DNA from: Marinomonas arctica
GTDB taxonomy: Bacteria; Pseudomonadota; Gammaproteobacteria; Pseudomonadales; Marinomonadaceae
Direction: 5' to 3'
Assembly (NCBI RefSeq): GCF_003259225.1
Contig: NZ_QHJF01000019.1
Coordinates: forward strand, 1-64,000
DNA length: 64,000 nt
Notes under the pieces: generated by a model
Databases searched by the model: none
The model's input: only the letters and a program-made list of their open reading frames with translations
What the model was told of the DNA's origin: nothing
Made by a program: the position numbers and the translations under genes
Shown: positions 36,085-46,521 of the stretch, one piece after another
Layout: each line of letters begins with the position of its first letter
Numbering within the stretch: the first letter of the stretch is position 1

Positions 36085-36524
36085 AAAAGGTTGTAATGTA
36101 TACAGACGGTGCTTGTAAGGGAAATCCTGGTATCGGAGGGTGGGGTGCTTGGCTAACATTTGGTGAGCATGAGAAGCGTTTGTGTGGTGGTGAGCATGAT
36201 ACGACCAACAACCGTATGGAGCTTATGGGGGCAATAGAAGGGTTGCGTGCACTAAAAGAAAAATGTGCAGTTACTTTGTATACCGATTCGTCTTATGTGC
36301 AAAAAGGTATTACCGAATGGTTGGCTGGCTGGAAGCGAAAAGGCTGGATGACCGCGTCCAAACAACCTGTGAAAAACAAAGATCTTTGGCAGGCCCTAGA
36401 TGAGCAATGCCAACATCACGAGGTGACTTGGAAATGGGTGAAGGGGCATGCTGGAATTGAAGGTAATGAAATTGCCGATCAGTTGGCAAATAAAGGTATT
36501 GATGAATTGAGGGCGCTTTCATGA
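36081..36524 (+). CDS. rnhA: Ribonuclease HI
   Basis: 147 residues. Degrades RNA in RNA-DNA hybrids. Active-site residues in [11 protein letters not shown] (Asp), [20 protein letters not shown] (Glu), YTDSSYV (Asp) and [15 protein letters not shown] (His, Asp). Overlaps both neighbours by 4 nt, giving a methyltransferase-rnhA-dnaQ operon. Confidence 0.96.
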   Translation: MKKVVMYTDGACKGNPGIGGWGAWLTFGEHEKRLCGGEHDTTNNRMELMGAIEGLRALKEKCAVTLYTDSSYVQKGITEWLAGWKRKGWMTASKQPVKNKDLWQALDEQCQHHEVTWKWVKGHAGIEGNEIADQLANKGIDELRALS

Positions 36525-37237
36525 GACAGGTCGTGCTTGATACAGAAACAACGGGGATTGATCCGAAACAAGGACACCGAATTATTGAGATTGGTTGTGT
36601 GGAAATGATTGGTCGTAAGTTAACCAATCGGCATTTTCATGTCTATATCAATCCCGATAGAGAAGTGGAGGAAGAGGCGTTTAGAGTTCACGGTATCAGT
36701 AACGAGTTTCTTGCTGATAAGCCTCGATTTCATGAGATCGCCCAAGAGTTTTTTGACTTTATCAAGGGCGCTGAACTGATTATTCATAATGCCCCGTTTG
36801 ATATTGGCTTTATGGATCATGAGTTTGCACGTATTGGTGGCTATCCAAAAACCGCAGAAGTATGCGGTGTTTTTGACAGTCTGGTTTACGCTCGCAAGAA
36901 GCATCCGGGGCAGAAAAATAATCTGGATATTTTGTGTAAGCGTTATGGTATTGATAACTCTCACCGCGAATTGCACGGCGCTCTTTTAGACTCTGAAATA
37001 TTAGCAGATGTGTATCTGTTGATGACGGGTGGGCAGACCAGTTTGGGGCTTGCTAATCATGCAGACTCAGAGAGCAAAGAAGAAGGCGGCGTGGAAACCA
37101 TACGTCGTTTTTCTGCCAATCGTCCTGCCTTAAAAATTATTAGGGCCAGTGACAGTGAGTTAAAAGCGCATGAGGAGCGATTAGACTTGATTGATAAAAA
37201 ATCTGGTCAGTCCTTATGGCGTATTAAACATGAATAA
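36521..37237 (+). CDS. dnaQ: DNA polymerase III epsilon subunit (3'-5' proofreading exonuclease)
   Basis: 238 residues. DEDDh exonuclease: [24 protein letters not shown] and [19 protein letters not shown] carry the catalytic Asp/Glu/His residues. The C-terminal tail (~180-238) contains the polymerase alpha-binding region ([15 protein letters not shown] and after). Part of the replicase core. Ends the operon; a strong terminator follows. Confidence 0.95.
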   Translation: MRQVVLDTETTGIDPKQGHRIIEIGCVEMIGRKLTNRHFHVYINPDREVEEEAFRVHGISNEFLADKPRFHEIAQEFFDFIKGAELIIHNAPFDIGFMDHEFARIGGYPKTAEVCGVFDSLVYARKKHPGQKNNLDILCKRYGIDNSHRELHGALLDSEILADVYLLMTGGQTSLGLANHADSESKEEGGVETIRRFSANRPALKIIRASDSELKAHEERLDLIDKKSGQSLWRIKHE

Positions 37238-37283
37238 GCGGCAATAAAGCATGGTGAAGCCATCAACATAAAAGCGTCTCAAT

Positions 37284-37322
37284 AAAAAAAACCAATCTTG
37301 ATTAAACAGATTGGTTTTTTTT
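37284..37322 (+). terminator. Rho-independent terminator after dnaQ
   Basis: Stem AACCAATCT/AGATTGGTT (37290-37298 with 37308-37316) and eight T. The A-run at the left may allow function toward nhaB too. Confidence 0.88.
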
Positions 37323-37364
37323 GCAGTGTTTTGCTATATGGCTTATTGGTAAATCAGAGAACTA

Positions 37365-38867
37365 TTACAATAAGTAAACAACACATAATCCACCGACAAT
37401 GCTCAATACTATGGTGTAAGGCAGAGCCATCCACACCATCTTTCCATAAGACAATCGTAATAGTGGCGCAATGGCTGAGGTAAGCAAAAACAAGAACGCG
37501 GCTTGACCGTTTGGTGTTGCTACGCTTGGTAAGTTCGTTCCCGTATTGACAGCAACAGCTAGGGTATCAAAATGCTCACGAGTAATGGTTCCAGCATCCA
37601 GTGCGGCTTTTATTTCATTGATATATACGGTTGCAACAAAGACATTGTCACTGATTGCAGACAATAGGCCATTGGCAATAAACAGCATAATTGGTTGGCG
37701 ATCTGTTGGCATCTGTAGCACTACGTCAATGACAGGCTGAAACAGATGCTGCGAATGGATAACGGAAACCACGGTGAAAAATACCACCAATAATGCCGTA
37801 AAGGGTAATGACTCCTCAAATGCATGACCAATTTGACGTTCTTCGACGATGCCGTTGAATGACGTTAACAGCACAATGACCATTAAGCCGACCAGTCCAA
37901 CTTCTGCAACATGGAAGGCAAGAGACAGCACAAGAATAATAGCAACAATGCCTTGCACAATCAGTTGAGCTTTGGTTTTGCTGGTGTGTTTTTTACTTTC
38001 TTCTTGTTCAAAATTATTAAGAATATCTCGAACGGTATCTGGTAATTGAGCGCCGTAATCAAACCAAGCGGTCTTCTCTAAAACGATCACCGTTAATAAA
38101 CCACAAATTAAGACAGGCATTGAGACAGGGGCAACATTCATGAAAAATTCGCCAAAATCCCAGCCAGCCACCTTAGCAATCAATAAATTTTGCGGTTCGC
38201 CTACTAGCGTTGCGACGCCACCGAGTGCGGTACCAACGGCACCGTGCATCAATAAATCTCGTAGAAACGAACGAAATTCGTTCAAGTCTTCTGTGTTGAC
38301 TGGCAAAATCGAGTCGTCTTTACCATGATCGTGATTTTTATTAGAGCTTTGGCCTGACGCTGCTTTGTGGTAAACCGAATAAAAACCAACGCCGACACTG
38401 ATCAGAACGGCTGTTACCGTTAAGGCATCTAAAAAAGCCGAGAGCAGCGCAGCAGAAAAACTAAAAATTAATGAGATGATAACTTTCGATTTTACTTTGA
38501 CTAGCAGCTTGTTAAAAATAAATAGCAGCATGTCTTTCATGAAGTAAATACCAGCCACCATAAACATGAGCAGTAAAATAACTTCCATGTTGTGAGAGAC
38601 TTCGGTATATACGCCTTCGGGAGAAGTAAGGCCAAGAACCACGGCCTCAATGGCAAGTAATCCTCCAGGTTGTAGTGGGTAGCATTTTAGCGCCATCGCC
38701 AGTGTAAATATAAACTCAATAATTAATAGCCAGCCTGCGACAAATGGCCCTAACACCACTAAGACAATCGGGTTGATAATCAGAAACGCTAAGATGACTT
38801 GCTTGTACCACAGTGGTGATGCACCGAGGAAGTTTCTTCCTAGTGCTTGGGACAGAGAGGCTTTCAT
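37365..38867 (-). CDS. nhaB: Na+/H+ antiporter NhaB
   Basis: 500 residues with about 12 membrane helices. Family motifs: N-terminus [67 protein letters not shown], and C-terminal [36 protein letters not shown]. Exports Na+ against H+ influx, fitting a marine organism that also uses a Na+-pumping NADH dehydrogenase. Transcribed alone; AAAAGGAGT precedes the ATG. Confidence 0.95.
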   Translation of the reverse strand: MKASLSQALGRNFLGASPLWYKQVILAFLIINPIVLVVLGPFVAGWLLIIEFIFTLAMALKCYPLQPGGLLAIEAVVLGLTSPEGVYTEVSHNMEVILLLMFMVAGIYFMKDMLLFIFNKLLVKVKSKVIISLIFSFSAALLSAFLDALTVTAVLISVGVGFYSVYHKAASGQSSNKNHDHGKDDSILPVNTEDLNEFRSFLRDLLMHGAVGTALGGVATLVGEPQNLLIAKVAGWDFGEFFMNVAPVSMPVLICGLLTVIVLEKTAWFDYGAQLPDTVRDILNNFEQEESKKHTSKTKAQLIVQGIVAIILVLSLAFHVAEVGLVGLMVIVLLTSFNGIVEERQIGHAFEESLPFTALLVVFFTVVSVIHSQHLFQPVIDVVLQMPTDRQPIMLFIANGLLSAISDNVFVATVYINEIKAALDAGTITREHFDTLAVAVNTGTNLPSVATPNGQAAFLFLLTSAIAPLLRLSYGKMVWMALPYTIVLSIVGGLCVVYLL

Positions 38868-39115
38868 TGATTACTCCTTTTAGGAAAACACTGAAAATGT
38901 GCAAAAAATTAACGAGATTTTTCTGATGAAACAAAAAAATCTTGTTAGTTTTCTGATGTTTTTAGGCTGAAAAATGCTCAGGGTCTATCAAAGTGTGCAG
39001 ATAATAAGGCATATGCTTGACAGTATCTATAGTGAAATATGAGTAAATATGATTGTTATTTGTAAAAATATCCCCAATATGCCAAGAACTTATGATTATT
39101 TAGAGGAAATGAACG

Positions 39116-40162
39116 TTGGAATTTTTAACTGACTATGCCGGTTTTTTGCTGAAGTTAATCAGTGTTGCTGTGGTGATTGGTTTCTTGTTAGCAATAGTGG
39201 CAAGCGGAAAGCGCAAATCGCAACCTGGTAGCTTATCTATTACCAAATTAAACGAGACATATGATGCGATGAAGGCGGAGTTGGATCGTCAATTAATGGA
39301 TAAAAAAGCGTTAAAAAGTGTAGAGAAAGAAAAAAAGAAAAAAGCCAAGCTAGAAAAAAAATCTCAGAAAAAAGAGTCTAAAGGGTCCGATGTGCAAGAA
39401 GTGGAAAAAAAACGCTTGTACGTGTTGGATTTTGATGGCGATATCAAAGCGTCCGCGGTTGAAACGATGAGGGAAGAAATAACGGCTATTTTAAGTGTTG
39501 CCAAGCCGCAGGACGAAGTGGTGGTGCGTTTAGAAAGTGGTGGTGGCGTCGTACATGGTTACGGTCTGGCGGCTTCCCAGTTACAGCGTATCCGAGAGGC
39601 GAATATCCCATTAACAATTTGCGTGGATAAAGTCGCTGCCAGTGGTGGGTATATGATGGCGTGTGTGGCGGATAAAATTATCGCAGCGCCCTTTGCAATT
39701 TTGGGTTCCATTGGTGTGGTTGCGCAAATTCCAAACGTACATCGGTTATTAGATAAAAGCCTTATTGATGTTGAATTGCACACGGCAGGGCGTTATAAGC
39801 GCACCTTGACTATGTTGGGTGAAAACACCGATGAGGGTCGAGAAAAGTTTAAGCAAGATTTAGAAGATACCCATGATCTTTTTAAACGGTTTGTGTCAGG
39901 TCAGCGTCCGCAGTTAGACATCGAAAGTATTGCCACCGGTGAGACTTGGTACGGTTCGGAGGCATTAGACAACAAATTGGTTGATGTCGTGATGACCAGC
40001 GATGCCTATCTGGTGTCTCATTATAGTACGGCGGAAGTGATTCGCTTAGCGTACAAACAACCGAAAGGCATGGCTGAGCGCTTAGGGTTGTCATTTTTTT
40101 CAGTGATTGAGCAAAAAGCCATTGCTTGGGTGGGTAAGTTGGCCCAGTCTCGCGGTTATTAG
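39116..40162 (+). CDS. sohB: Inner-membrane serine protease SohB (S49 family)
   Basis: 348 residues. N-terminal membrane helix (FLTDYAGFLLKLISVAVVIGFLLAIVA), a lysine-rich linker (~65-95), then a ClpP-like S49 domain with the catalytic serine in DKVAASGGYMMAC and lysine in ELHTAGRYKRTLT. Putative periplasmic peptidase. TTG start is supported by GAGGAA 8 nt upstream; E. coli SohB starts MELLSEYG, similar to this MEFLTDYA. A terminator follows. Confidence 0.92.
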   Translation: MEFLTDYAGFLLKLISVAVVIGFLLAIVASGKRKSQPGSLSITKLNETYDAMKAELDRQLMDKKALKSVEKEKKKKAKLEKKSQKKESKGSDVQEVEKKRLYVLDFDGDIKASAVETMREEITAILSVAKPQDEVVVRLESGGGVVHGYGLAASQLQRIREANIPLTICVDKVAASGGYMMACVADKIIAAPFAILGSIGVVAQIPNVHRLLDKSLIDVELHTAGRYKRTLTMLGENTDEGREKFKQDLEDTHDLFKRFVSGQRPQLDIESIATGETWYGSEALDNKLVDVVMTSDAYLVSHYSTAEVIRLAYKQPKGMAERLGLSFFSVIEQKAIAWVGKLAQSRGY

Positions 40163-40179
40163 TCTATTTTTGGGTTAGT

Positions 40180-40210
40180 AAAAAGGAGCTTTTGTAAGCT
40201 CCTTTTTATT
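40180..40210. terminator. Terminator between sohB and csiV
   Basis: 12-bp stem AAAAAGGAGCTT/AAGCTCCTTTTT (40180-40191 with 40196-40207), 4-nt loop. Symmetric A/T runs suit both convergent genes. Confidence 0.88.
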
Positions 40211-40272
40211 TAAGCGTTCGTTGCGGGAAAGAGAGGTTATACCTTATTTATTGCCCAAGTCACTTTCTGGTG

Positions 40273-40953
40273 TCACTGCTGTTGTGAGATGGCCTGTTCC
40301 AATTCAATCGGTTCAAAGTATATTAGAGTGCCTATGGTTGGGTGGTCTAAATAGTTGACCTTTTTGCTAGCGGTTCGATTGGTCTGGCGTAATTTAAGTA
40401 CCGATGTAGGCGTTAATTCTGCCGAGCTGGCTGTTGTGGGTGCGATTGGTAGCGGCGTACTGTTTTTGTCCTGAGGCGTAGAAGCTGTTTGTTGAGCGCG
40501 GCCAAACAAATAATGCTGATAGCGTATGTCTGACTCTAAATACCGTCCCAGAGTGATAGCGACATTGCCGGTTAATACAGGATAACCATTTACGTTTTGT
40601 TGGCTAATCAAACTTTTATTGATGGTGTCACCTGGCTGTTTAAAGATGAGCGTCCATTTTTGGTTAGCAAGGATTTTTACCTGACGGCCCAGTCTATTGC
40701 CAAATGGCGATGCTTGGTTGCTGCTAAGTGTGCTGCCTGCGACGTCATTGGGTGCTGGAAAACGAACAAGTCGGTCAGTTGGTAAGATGTTTTTGTAACT
40801 CACTTGTTCGCTTGACTGGCCTTCAGGCCACATAAAGGTAACCACATAGGCCTCATAGGCCTTGGCAGTATTCGGATCAAAGCGGTTGTCAGCCGCATAA
40901 GCGCCACTGGTTAACAGCGTTAAGGATAATAAAGTACAAATTAAGGCTTTCAA
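40273..40953 (-). CDS. csiV: CsiV family protein
   Basis: 226 residues with a cleavable signal peptide (MKALICTLLSLTLLTSGAYA). The domain matches CsiV (YEAYVVTFMWPEG.., WTLIFKQPGDT, VTGNVAITLGRYLESDIRYQHYLF ... HPTIGTLIYFEPIEL), a periplasmic protein known in Vibrio as a peptidoglycan-binding partner of LpoA-type regulation. It lies downstream of mfd, overlapping its stop by 4 nt, an arrangement common in related bacteria. Function inferred from family. Confidence 0.8.
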   Translation of the reverse strand: MKALICTLLSLTLLTSGAYAADNRFDPNTAKAYEAYVVTFMWPEGQSSEQVSYKNILPTDRLVRFPAPNDVAGSTLSSNQASPFGNRLGRQVKILANQKWTLIFKQPGDTINKSLISQQNVNGYPVLTGNVAITLGRYLESDIRYQHYLFGRAQQTASTPQDKNSTPLPIAPTTASSAELTPTSVLKLRQTNRTASKKVNYLDHPTIGTLIYFEPIELEQAISQQQ

Positions 40954-43900
40954 TGTAATAATTCCAAAGTCATCGTTGTGTGCTGGAAGCGCTCTTCTGC
41001 GCTGTTCATTGATACTAAAAACTTCAAGGTGTCAGAGCCTGCGAGTTTATAAACATCTGGCTTTGTTTGAATGAGTTTAATCAGTTTCATCGGATCAACT
41101 GGCGTTTTGCTGTTGAAGATGATTTTACCTTCTTTTGCGTTGACTTCAATTTTATTAATGCCAAGGCTTTCTGCCTTGAGTTTGAGCTCAGTTTGGCGGA
41201 ATAGGTTTTTGGTGGCATCAGGCAGTAACCCGAAGCGGTCGATCATTTCCACTTGTAGGTCTTTCAGTTCGTCACTGACTTTCGCGCTGGCAATGCGTTT
41301 ATACAGAATCAGGCGTGAATGTACATCGCCTAAGTAATCTTCTGGTATCAGTGCGGGGACTCGCAAATTCACATCGGTTTGAGCGGGTGAGGTAATATCA
41401 ATATCAGGCGATTCGCCATTTTTTAATGATTTGACGGCTCTGTCCAGCATGTCCATAAAGAGTGAGAAGCCAACATGTTCAATGTGACCACTCTGGCCGT
41501 CACCTAATAGTTCCCCTGTGCCCCTAATTTCTAGGTCGTGAGTGGCCAAAGTGAAGCCAGCCCCTAGCTTGTCGGCGAGCATAATGGCCTCTAAGCGTTT
41601 TTCGGCATCACTGGTGACCTTGCGATCATTGGGTGTGAGTAGGTAAGCGTAAGCTTGGTGGTGTGATCGGCCAACGCGTCCACGTAATTGGTGCAGTTGC
41701 GCTAAACCAAATTTGTCTGCGCGTTCAATAATAATGGTATTCGCATTCGGTATGTCGATGCCGGTTTCTATGATGGTCGAGCAGACGAGTACGTTGGCGC
41801 GTTTGTGATAAAAATCGGACATCACTTGTTCCAGTTCTCTTTCACGCATTTGCCCGTGACCCACAATGACGCGAGCTTCTGGAATAAGTTCTTCTAATTC
41901 TTCTGCGGCTTTTTGAATGGTTTGTACTTCATTATGTAAGTAATAAACCTGCCCGCCGCGATGCAATTCACGCAATATGGCTTCTTTGATCTGGTGCTCG
42001 TCTTTCTGTTTGACAAAGGTTTTTACAGATAAACGTTTTGCTGGGGGCGTGGCGATGATGGATAAATCGCGAATACCAGACAAAGACATATTTAATGTTC
42101 GGGGAATGGGGGTCGCCGTGAGAGTCAGTATGTCAACTTCCGCTCTTAAGGCTTTAAATTGTTCTTTCTGTTTGACGCCAAAGCGGTGTTCTTCGTCAAT
42201 AATAACCAAGCCCAAATTGGCAAACTTAATATCACTTTGAATCAGTTTATGCGTGCCGACAACAATATCGGCTTTGCCTGATTCTAGACGATCAATAGAG
42301 GTGTTGGATTGCTTGCCAGACCGAAAACGAGATAGCAATTCGATTTCTACCGGCCAATCAGCAAATCGATCACAAAAGTTTTCATAGTGCTGTTGGGCGA
42401 GTAGGGTGGTTGGTACGAGGACAGCCACTTGTTTGCCATCTTGCACCGCCAGAAAGGCCGCTCTCATGGCCACTTCTGTTTTGCCGAATCCAACATCGCC
42501 ACATACCAAACGGTCCATCGGCTTTTTGGTGGACATATCGCGCATAACGGCATCAATGGCCATTTGTTGATCTGGGGTTTCTTCAAATGGGAAGCCCGCG
42601 GCGAATAGCTCATATTGGTCGTCTGGTTTGGCAAAGGCGTGGCCTACTCTGGCTTCGCGCTTGGCGTATATTTCTAGCAATTCTGCTGCAGTGTCGCGTG
42701 CTTTTTCAGCGGCTTTTTGCTTCGCAACGCTCCATTTATCTGTACCAAGTTTGTGTAATGGTGCGGTGTCTTCGTCTGCGCCAGTGTAACGAGAAATCAG
42801 CTGCAATGAGGATACGGGAACATAGAGCTTTGCCTCATTGGCGTAGCCAAGGGTGAGTAGTTCTGTTTCTTGCCCATCGATTTCTAAGTTGGTTAATCCA
42901 AGGTAGCGGCCGACACCATGGTCGATATGAACAACGGGGGCGTTTAATCGCAATTCAGTGAGATTGCGAATAATAGCGTCTTCGCTAATATTGTTTTGTT
43001 TGTTGCGTCGGCGATGCTGAGAAACACGCTCACCCAGTATTTCGCTTTCAGGAATGAGCGCTAATTCATTGTTGATGATGAAGCCGCGACCAATGTTACC
43101 CTCCGTGATAGCAAGCGATTTGGTCGATTTTGTGAAGGCTTCCCAGCTGTCAACCTGTTTCGGTTTGATATTGTGCTTTTTGAGTAAATCGAGCAGTGCT
43201 TCTCGCCGGCCTGCTGATTCAGCCACTATGAGAACTCTTGCTGTGGTAGTGGCAAGAAAATGCTGTAATTTGCTCAGTGGTTGCTCTGCTCGGGAGTCGA
43301 TTTTTACCACATCAAGGGCGTTGTAGGCAGGGTGCTCACCGGTGGCAGAAAAAATAATGTTGGTATACTGGTTGAGTTTCGCAAACAGCTCGTCTTCTCT
43401 CAAGCAGATTTCATCAGGCTTTAAAATGGGGCGTTCAATATTGTAATTGAGTGACTCGTGACGGCTGCGGAAGTCGAGTTTAATACTGGCAAACTGATCA
43501 TTAAAATTATCTGCGCGTACGATGAGGGTGTCATCTGGTAGATAGTCGAATACGCTGGCGGTCTGATCAAAAAATAAAGGCAGATAGTATTCTATGCCCG
43601 CAGGGATAATGCCGCTGGACATGTCTTGATAAATAGGACTGGAAAGCGGATTGGTTTCAAAGCGCTCTCTAAACGCTTGACGAAATTGCTGGATGCCTTG
43701 CGCCGTGGTTGGAAACTCTTTTGCAGGCAGCATTTTTATTTCTGTCACTTTATTGATGCTGCGCTGAGTTTCTGGGTCGAACCAGCGTATAGAATCGATG
43801 TCGTTATCAAACCAGTCTATACGAATTGGATTATCCGCCCCCATTGGGTACACATCCATTAAAGCACCGCGAATGGCATATTCGCCATGCTCGTGGACAT

Positions 43901-44363
43901 TTTCTACGTTTAGATAGCCTGCGTTCGTGAGATTACGGGATAAGTCTTCAAGAGGCAGTTCTTGCCCTTCTTTTAAATGGAAGCGTTGTGCATCTAAATG
44001 TTGTTTGGGGCATAGGCGAGTTAAGCAGGATGCCACGGTTGTCAGGACAATTGGGTGCTTAGTTTCCGTCAGCTTCGCTAACGTTTCTAGGCGTTGAGAA
44101 ATGATGTCTTGGTGGGGGGAAAAGGCATCATATGGCAAGGTTTCCCAGTCACTGAATCGGAGTATTTCGCGTTTATTTTGGTTTAGAAACAGTATTTCAT
44201 CTTCAAGCTCATTTAGCTCGGCAACTGTATTGGCCATAATGAGAATGGGCCGTTTATGTTGAGCGGCAATGGCTAGCAACTGCAGGGCTTTACGACTGCC
44301 ATCTAAACCATTAATGACGTTTTTGAAGCCGGGCTTTAGGGTGATTGAAACGGTTTCTGACAT
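40950..44363 (-). CDS. mfd: Transcription-repair coupling factor
   Basis: 1137 residues. Removes stalled RNA polymerase and recruits UvrA. Order of domains: UvrB-like damage-recognition region (~1-340), RNA polymerase-interacting domain with HIDHGVGRYLGL (~475), RecG-like helicase with Walker A GDVGFGKTEVAMRAAF, DEEH box (IIDEEHRFGVKQKEQ), TATPIPRTLNMSL, motif VI QLRGRVGRS, and the C-terminal TRCF domain. Length is typical. Overlaps csiV by 4 nt and follows folX by 7 nt, so folX-mfd-csiV read as one unit. Confidence 0.96.
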   Translation of the reverse strand: MSETVSITLKPGFKNVINGLDGSRKALQLLAIAAQHKRPILIMANTVAELNELEDEILFLNQNKREILRFSDWETLPYDAFSPHQDIISQRLETLAKLTETKHPIVLTTVASCLTRLCPKQHLDAQRFHLKEGQELPLEDLSRNLTNAGYLNVENVHEHGEYAIRGALMDVYPMGADNPIRIDWFDNDIDSIRWFDPETQRSINKVTEIKMLPAKEFPTTAQGIQQFRQAFRERFETNPLSSPIYQDMSSGIIPAGIEYYLPLFFDQTASVFDYLPDDTLIVRADNFNDQFASIKLDFRSRHESLNYNIERPILKPDEICLREDELFAKLNQYTNIIFSATGEHPAYNALDVVKIDSRAEQPLSKLQHFLATTTARVLIVAESAGRREALLDLLKKHNIKPKQVDSWEAFTKSTKSLAITEGNIGRGFIINNELALIPESEILGERVSQHRRRNKQNNISEDAIIRNLTELRLNAPVVHIDHGVGRYLGLTNLEIDGQETELLTLGYANEAKLYVPVSSLQLISRYTGADEDTAPLHKLGTDKWSVAKQKAAEKARDTAAELLEIYAKREARVGHAFAKPDDQYELFAAGFPFEETPDQQMAIDAVMRDMSTKKPMDRLVCGDVGFGKTEVAMRAAFLAVQDGKQVAVLVPTTLLAQQHYENFCDRFADWPVEIELLSRFRSGKQSNTSIDRLESGKADIVVGTHKLIQSDIKFANLGLVIIDEEHRFGVKQKEQFKALRAEVDILTLTATPIPRTLNMSLSGIRDLSIIATPPAKRLSVKTFVKQKDEHQIKEAILRELHRGGQVYYLHNEVQTIQKAAEELEELIPEARVIVGHGQMRERELEQVMSDFYHKRANVLVCSTIIETGIDIPNANTIIIERADKFGLAQLHQLRGRVGRSHHQAYAYLLTPNDRKVTSDAEKRLEAIMLADKLGAGFTLATHDLEIRGTGELLGDGQSGHIEHVGFSLFMDMLDRAVKSLKNGESPDIDITSPAQTDVNLRVPALIPEDYLGDVHSRLILYKRIASAKVSDELKDLQVEMIDRFGLLPDATKNLFRQTELKLKAESLGINKIEVNAKEGKIIFNSKTPVDPMKLIKLIQTKPDVYKLAGSDTLKFLVSMNSAEERFQHTTMTLELLH

Positions 44364-44370
44364 GTTAGGC

Positions 44371-44739
44371 TTATTGATCTCTAGTGGCGGACAGTGTTAA
44401 TGAAACAGAGTCTGCGAAACGTAATGCATGTGGTTTTGCCACTTCTACTTTCGCAAAAGTAACATGACTTGAAGACATACACAGTTCCAGTAGGTCTGCT
44501 GTTAATTTTTCAAGCAGTAAGAAACGATTGTTTTCAGTGTGGGCAATCATTTCCTTGCAAATGGTTCGATAGTTTACCGCGTTTTCTACGTTGTCTGTGT
44601 CATAGGCTTGAGAGGCTGGATAGTGTATCCAAGCATTAATCACAACGTCCTGTTTGTTCTGCTTTTCCGATTCATTGAATCCAATATAGGTTCTTAAACG
44701 TAAGTTTTTAATATGAATTTGAGCTTCTGGTTTGATCAT
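44371..44739 (-). CDS. folX: Dihydroneopterin triphosphate 2'-epimerase
   Basis: 122 residues. Very close in layout to E. coli FolX: IKNLRLRTYIGFNESEKQNKQDVVINAWIHYPA, NYRTICKEMIAHTENNRFLLLEKLTADLLEL and KPHALRFADSVSLTLS. Tetrameric aldolase-fold enzyme that epimerises dihydroneopterin triphosphate or its derivatives; FolB is the close paralogue and less likely. Seven nt upstream of mfd. Confidence 0.92.
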   Translation of the reverse strand: MIKPEAQIHIKNLRLRTYIGFNESEKQNKQDVVINAWIHYPASQAYDTDNVENAVNYRTICKEMIAHTENNRFLLLEKLTADLLELCMSSSHVTFAKVEVAKPHALRFADSVSLTLSATRDQ

Positions 44740-45180
44740 AGGTTTGCTTCCGTGTTTTGAGCCTATTCATTTGTTAGGCGATATTGTGTCGTTTTCAATT
44801 AGATATGGCAACCGACTAAAGTACGGCTGATCTTCCTATTTGGATTGCCTGACGTTGATTTAATTTGCTAAGTCGGTTTAGTGAACTGGATTGTCTCTTA
44901 TCATGTAATAAAATAACAAAAAAAAGTATTTTTTTATGGCTACACGTCAGTGAATAAGGAGCAAGTTGTGCTTTTAAGTAAAAGTTGGTGCTTAAAGTCC
45001 GCTTCATGAGCTGGTCAATGGGGGGAATGATCTTTATAATACGTCGGTTTTTTGGTGAAGTGAGTTTGTGTTTTACAATTATCTTAAGATTGATTGTTCG
45101 CTCGTGCATGTTTTCCCGGAGGGGGGTGTGAGCATTACACATTACGCTTTTTGTGTTCAATTTATTGTTGGGCAGAACAT
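44740..45180. other. Intergenic region between folX and nqrA (nqr leader)
   Basis: About 440 bp without a convincing gene. It holds an A8/T7 palindromic stretch (about 44920-44935), a distant inverted repeat AACCGACT/AGTCGGTT (near 44811 and 44872), and the candidate nqr promoter at 45012-45040. The rest shows nothing I can support. Confidence 0.5.
45012..45040 (+). promoter_or_regulatory. nqrA: Candidate sigma-70 promoter for the nqr operon
   Basis: TGGTCA (45012-45017) - 17 bp - TATAAT (45035-45040). The -10 is perfect, the -35 matches 4 of 6. Predicted start near 45047, giving a ~135-nt leader before the nqrA ATG. Confidence 0.45.
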
Positions 45181-46518
45181 ATGTATAAAATTACAAAAGG
45201 CCTAGATCTACCGATCTCAGGTGCTCCCAATCAAGTGATTGAGACGGCCGCTGCTGTGAAAGCAGTTGCTGTGATTGGTCCAGACTATCATGGAATGAAA
45301 CCCACCATGCTGGTCAAGGAAGGGGATAAGGTTAAGAAAGGTCAAGTCATCTTTACGGATAAGAAGACAGAGGGCGTGAAGTTCACGGCTCCTGCCTCTG
45401 GAACCGTTGCTGCGATCAATCGTGGTGAAAGACGTGTCTTTCAATCATTAGTTATCAATGTTGAGGGTGACGAGTCTGAAACCTTCGCCTCTTACTCTGG
45501 TTCTGAATTGAAGTCTTTAGAGCGCAGTAAGGTGGTTGATAATTTGGTCGAATCGGGTTTATGGACTGCGTTCCGTACTCGTCCATTTTCAAAAGTGCCT
45601 GAAGTGGCATCCGTTCCGAGCTCTATTTTTGTGACGGCAATGGATACCAACCCATTGGCTGCTTCTCCTGAAGTGGTCTTGGCTGATCAAGCTGAAGCCT
45701 TTGCTGATGGTCTTACTGTGTTAACGCGTTTAACGGAAGGTAAGGTCTTTGTTTGTAAAGCAGCGGGTGCAAAAATTCCAACCACATCTGATGTAACGGT
45801 TGAAGAGTTTGCCGGTGTTCACCCAGCAGGTCTTGCTGGTACTCACATACATTTCCTTGATCCAGTTAATGATAAAAAGACGGTTTGGTCTATTAACTAT
45901 CAAGACGTTGTAGCGGTCGGTAAGTTATTCGTTACTGGTGAGTTAAGTGTTGAGCGAGTGGTTTCTTTAGCGGGTCCACAAGTTAAAAAGCCTCGCTTGG
46001 TGCGTACTCAAGTTGGTGCAAGCCTTGATAACTTGTTGTCGGGTGAATTGGCTGATGGTGACAATCGCGTTGTTTCTGGATCCGTACTTTCAGGTCGTGC
46101 CGCTAAAGGGCCTTATGCCTTTTTAGGTCGTTACCATAATCAGGTGTCTGTTCTGTTAGAAGGTCGTGAGCGTCAAATGATGCATTATCTTCGTGCTGGC
46201 GTAGAAAAGCATTCTATTATGAATGTGTTCTTGTCTAAGCTAACAGGAAAGAAATCCTTCGATATGACCACCACGACAAATGGTAGTGATCGTACTATGT
46301 TGCCACTTGGTAACTTTGAGCGTGTCATGCCGCTTGATATCCTTCCAACACAATTGCTACGTGCTTTGGTGGTGAACGATACAGAGCAAGCTCAGAAGCT
46401 TGGTGCGCTTGAATTGGACGAAGAAGATTTGGCTTTGTGTACTTACAGTTGTTCAGGTAAGTTCGAATATGGCCCGATCCTTCGGGATTGCCTAACTCTA
46501 ATAGAGAAAGAGGGTTGA
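45181..46518 (+). CDS. nqrA: Na+-translocating NADH:quinone reductase subunit A
   Basis: 445 residues, soluble quinone-contacting subunit of the Na+-NQR pump. Begins [21 protein letters not shown], the family start, with the barrel-sandwich-like region [24 protein letters not shown] start at 45181; a 29-residue upstream extension is not conserved in type. First of nqrA-F in the canonical order, with a 3-nt gap to nqrB. Confidence 0.95.
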   Translation: MYKITKGLDLPISGAPNQVIETAAAVKAVAVIGPDYHGMKPTMLVKEGDKVKKGQVIFTDKKTEGVKFTAPASGTVAAINRGERRVFQSLVINVEGDESETFASYSGSELKSLERSKVVDNLVESGLWTAFRTRPFSKVPEVASVPSSIFVTAMDTNPLAASPEVVLADQAEAFADGLTVLTRLTEGKVFVCKAAGAKIPTTSDVTVEEFAGVHPAGLAGTHIHFLDPVNDKKTVWSINYQDVVAVGKLFVTGELSVERVVSLAGPQVKKPRLVRTQVGASLDNLLSGELADGDNRVVSGSVLSGRAAKGPYAFLGRYHNQVSVLLEGRERQMMHYLRAGVEKHSIMNVFLSKLTGKKSFDMTTTTNGSDRTMLPLGNFERVMPLDILPTQLLRALVVNDTEQAQKLGALELDEEDLALCTYSCSGKFEYGPILRDCLTLIEKEG

Positions 46519-46521
46519 TTC

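Noticed and set aside
44811-44880. Long-range AACCGACT/AGTCGGTT repeat upstream of nqrA as a riboswitch
   Set aside because: It lies upstream of the likely promoter and has no recognisable aptamer core.
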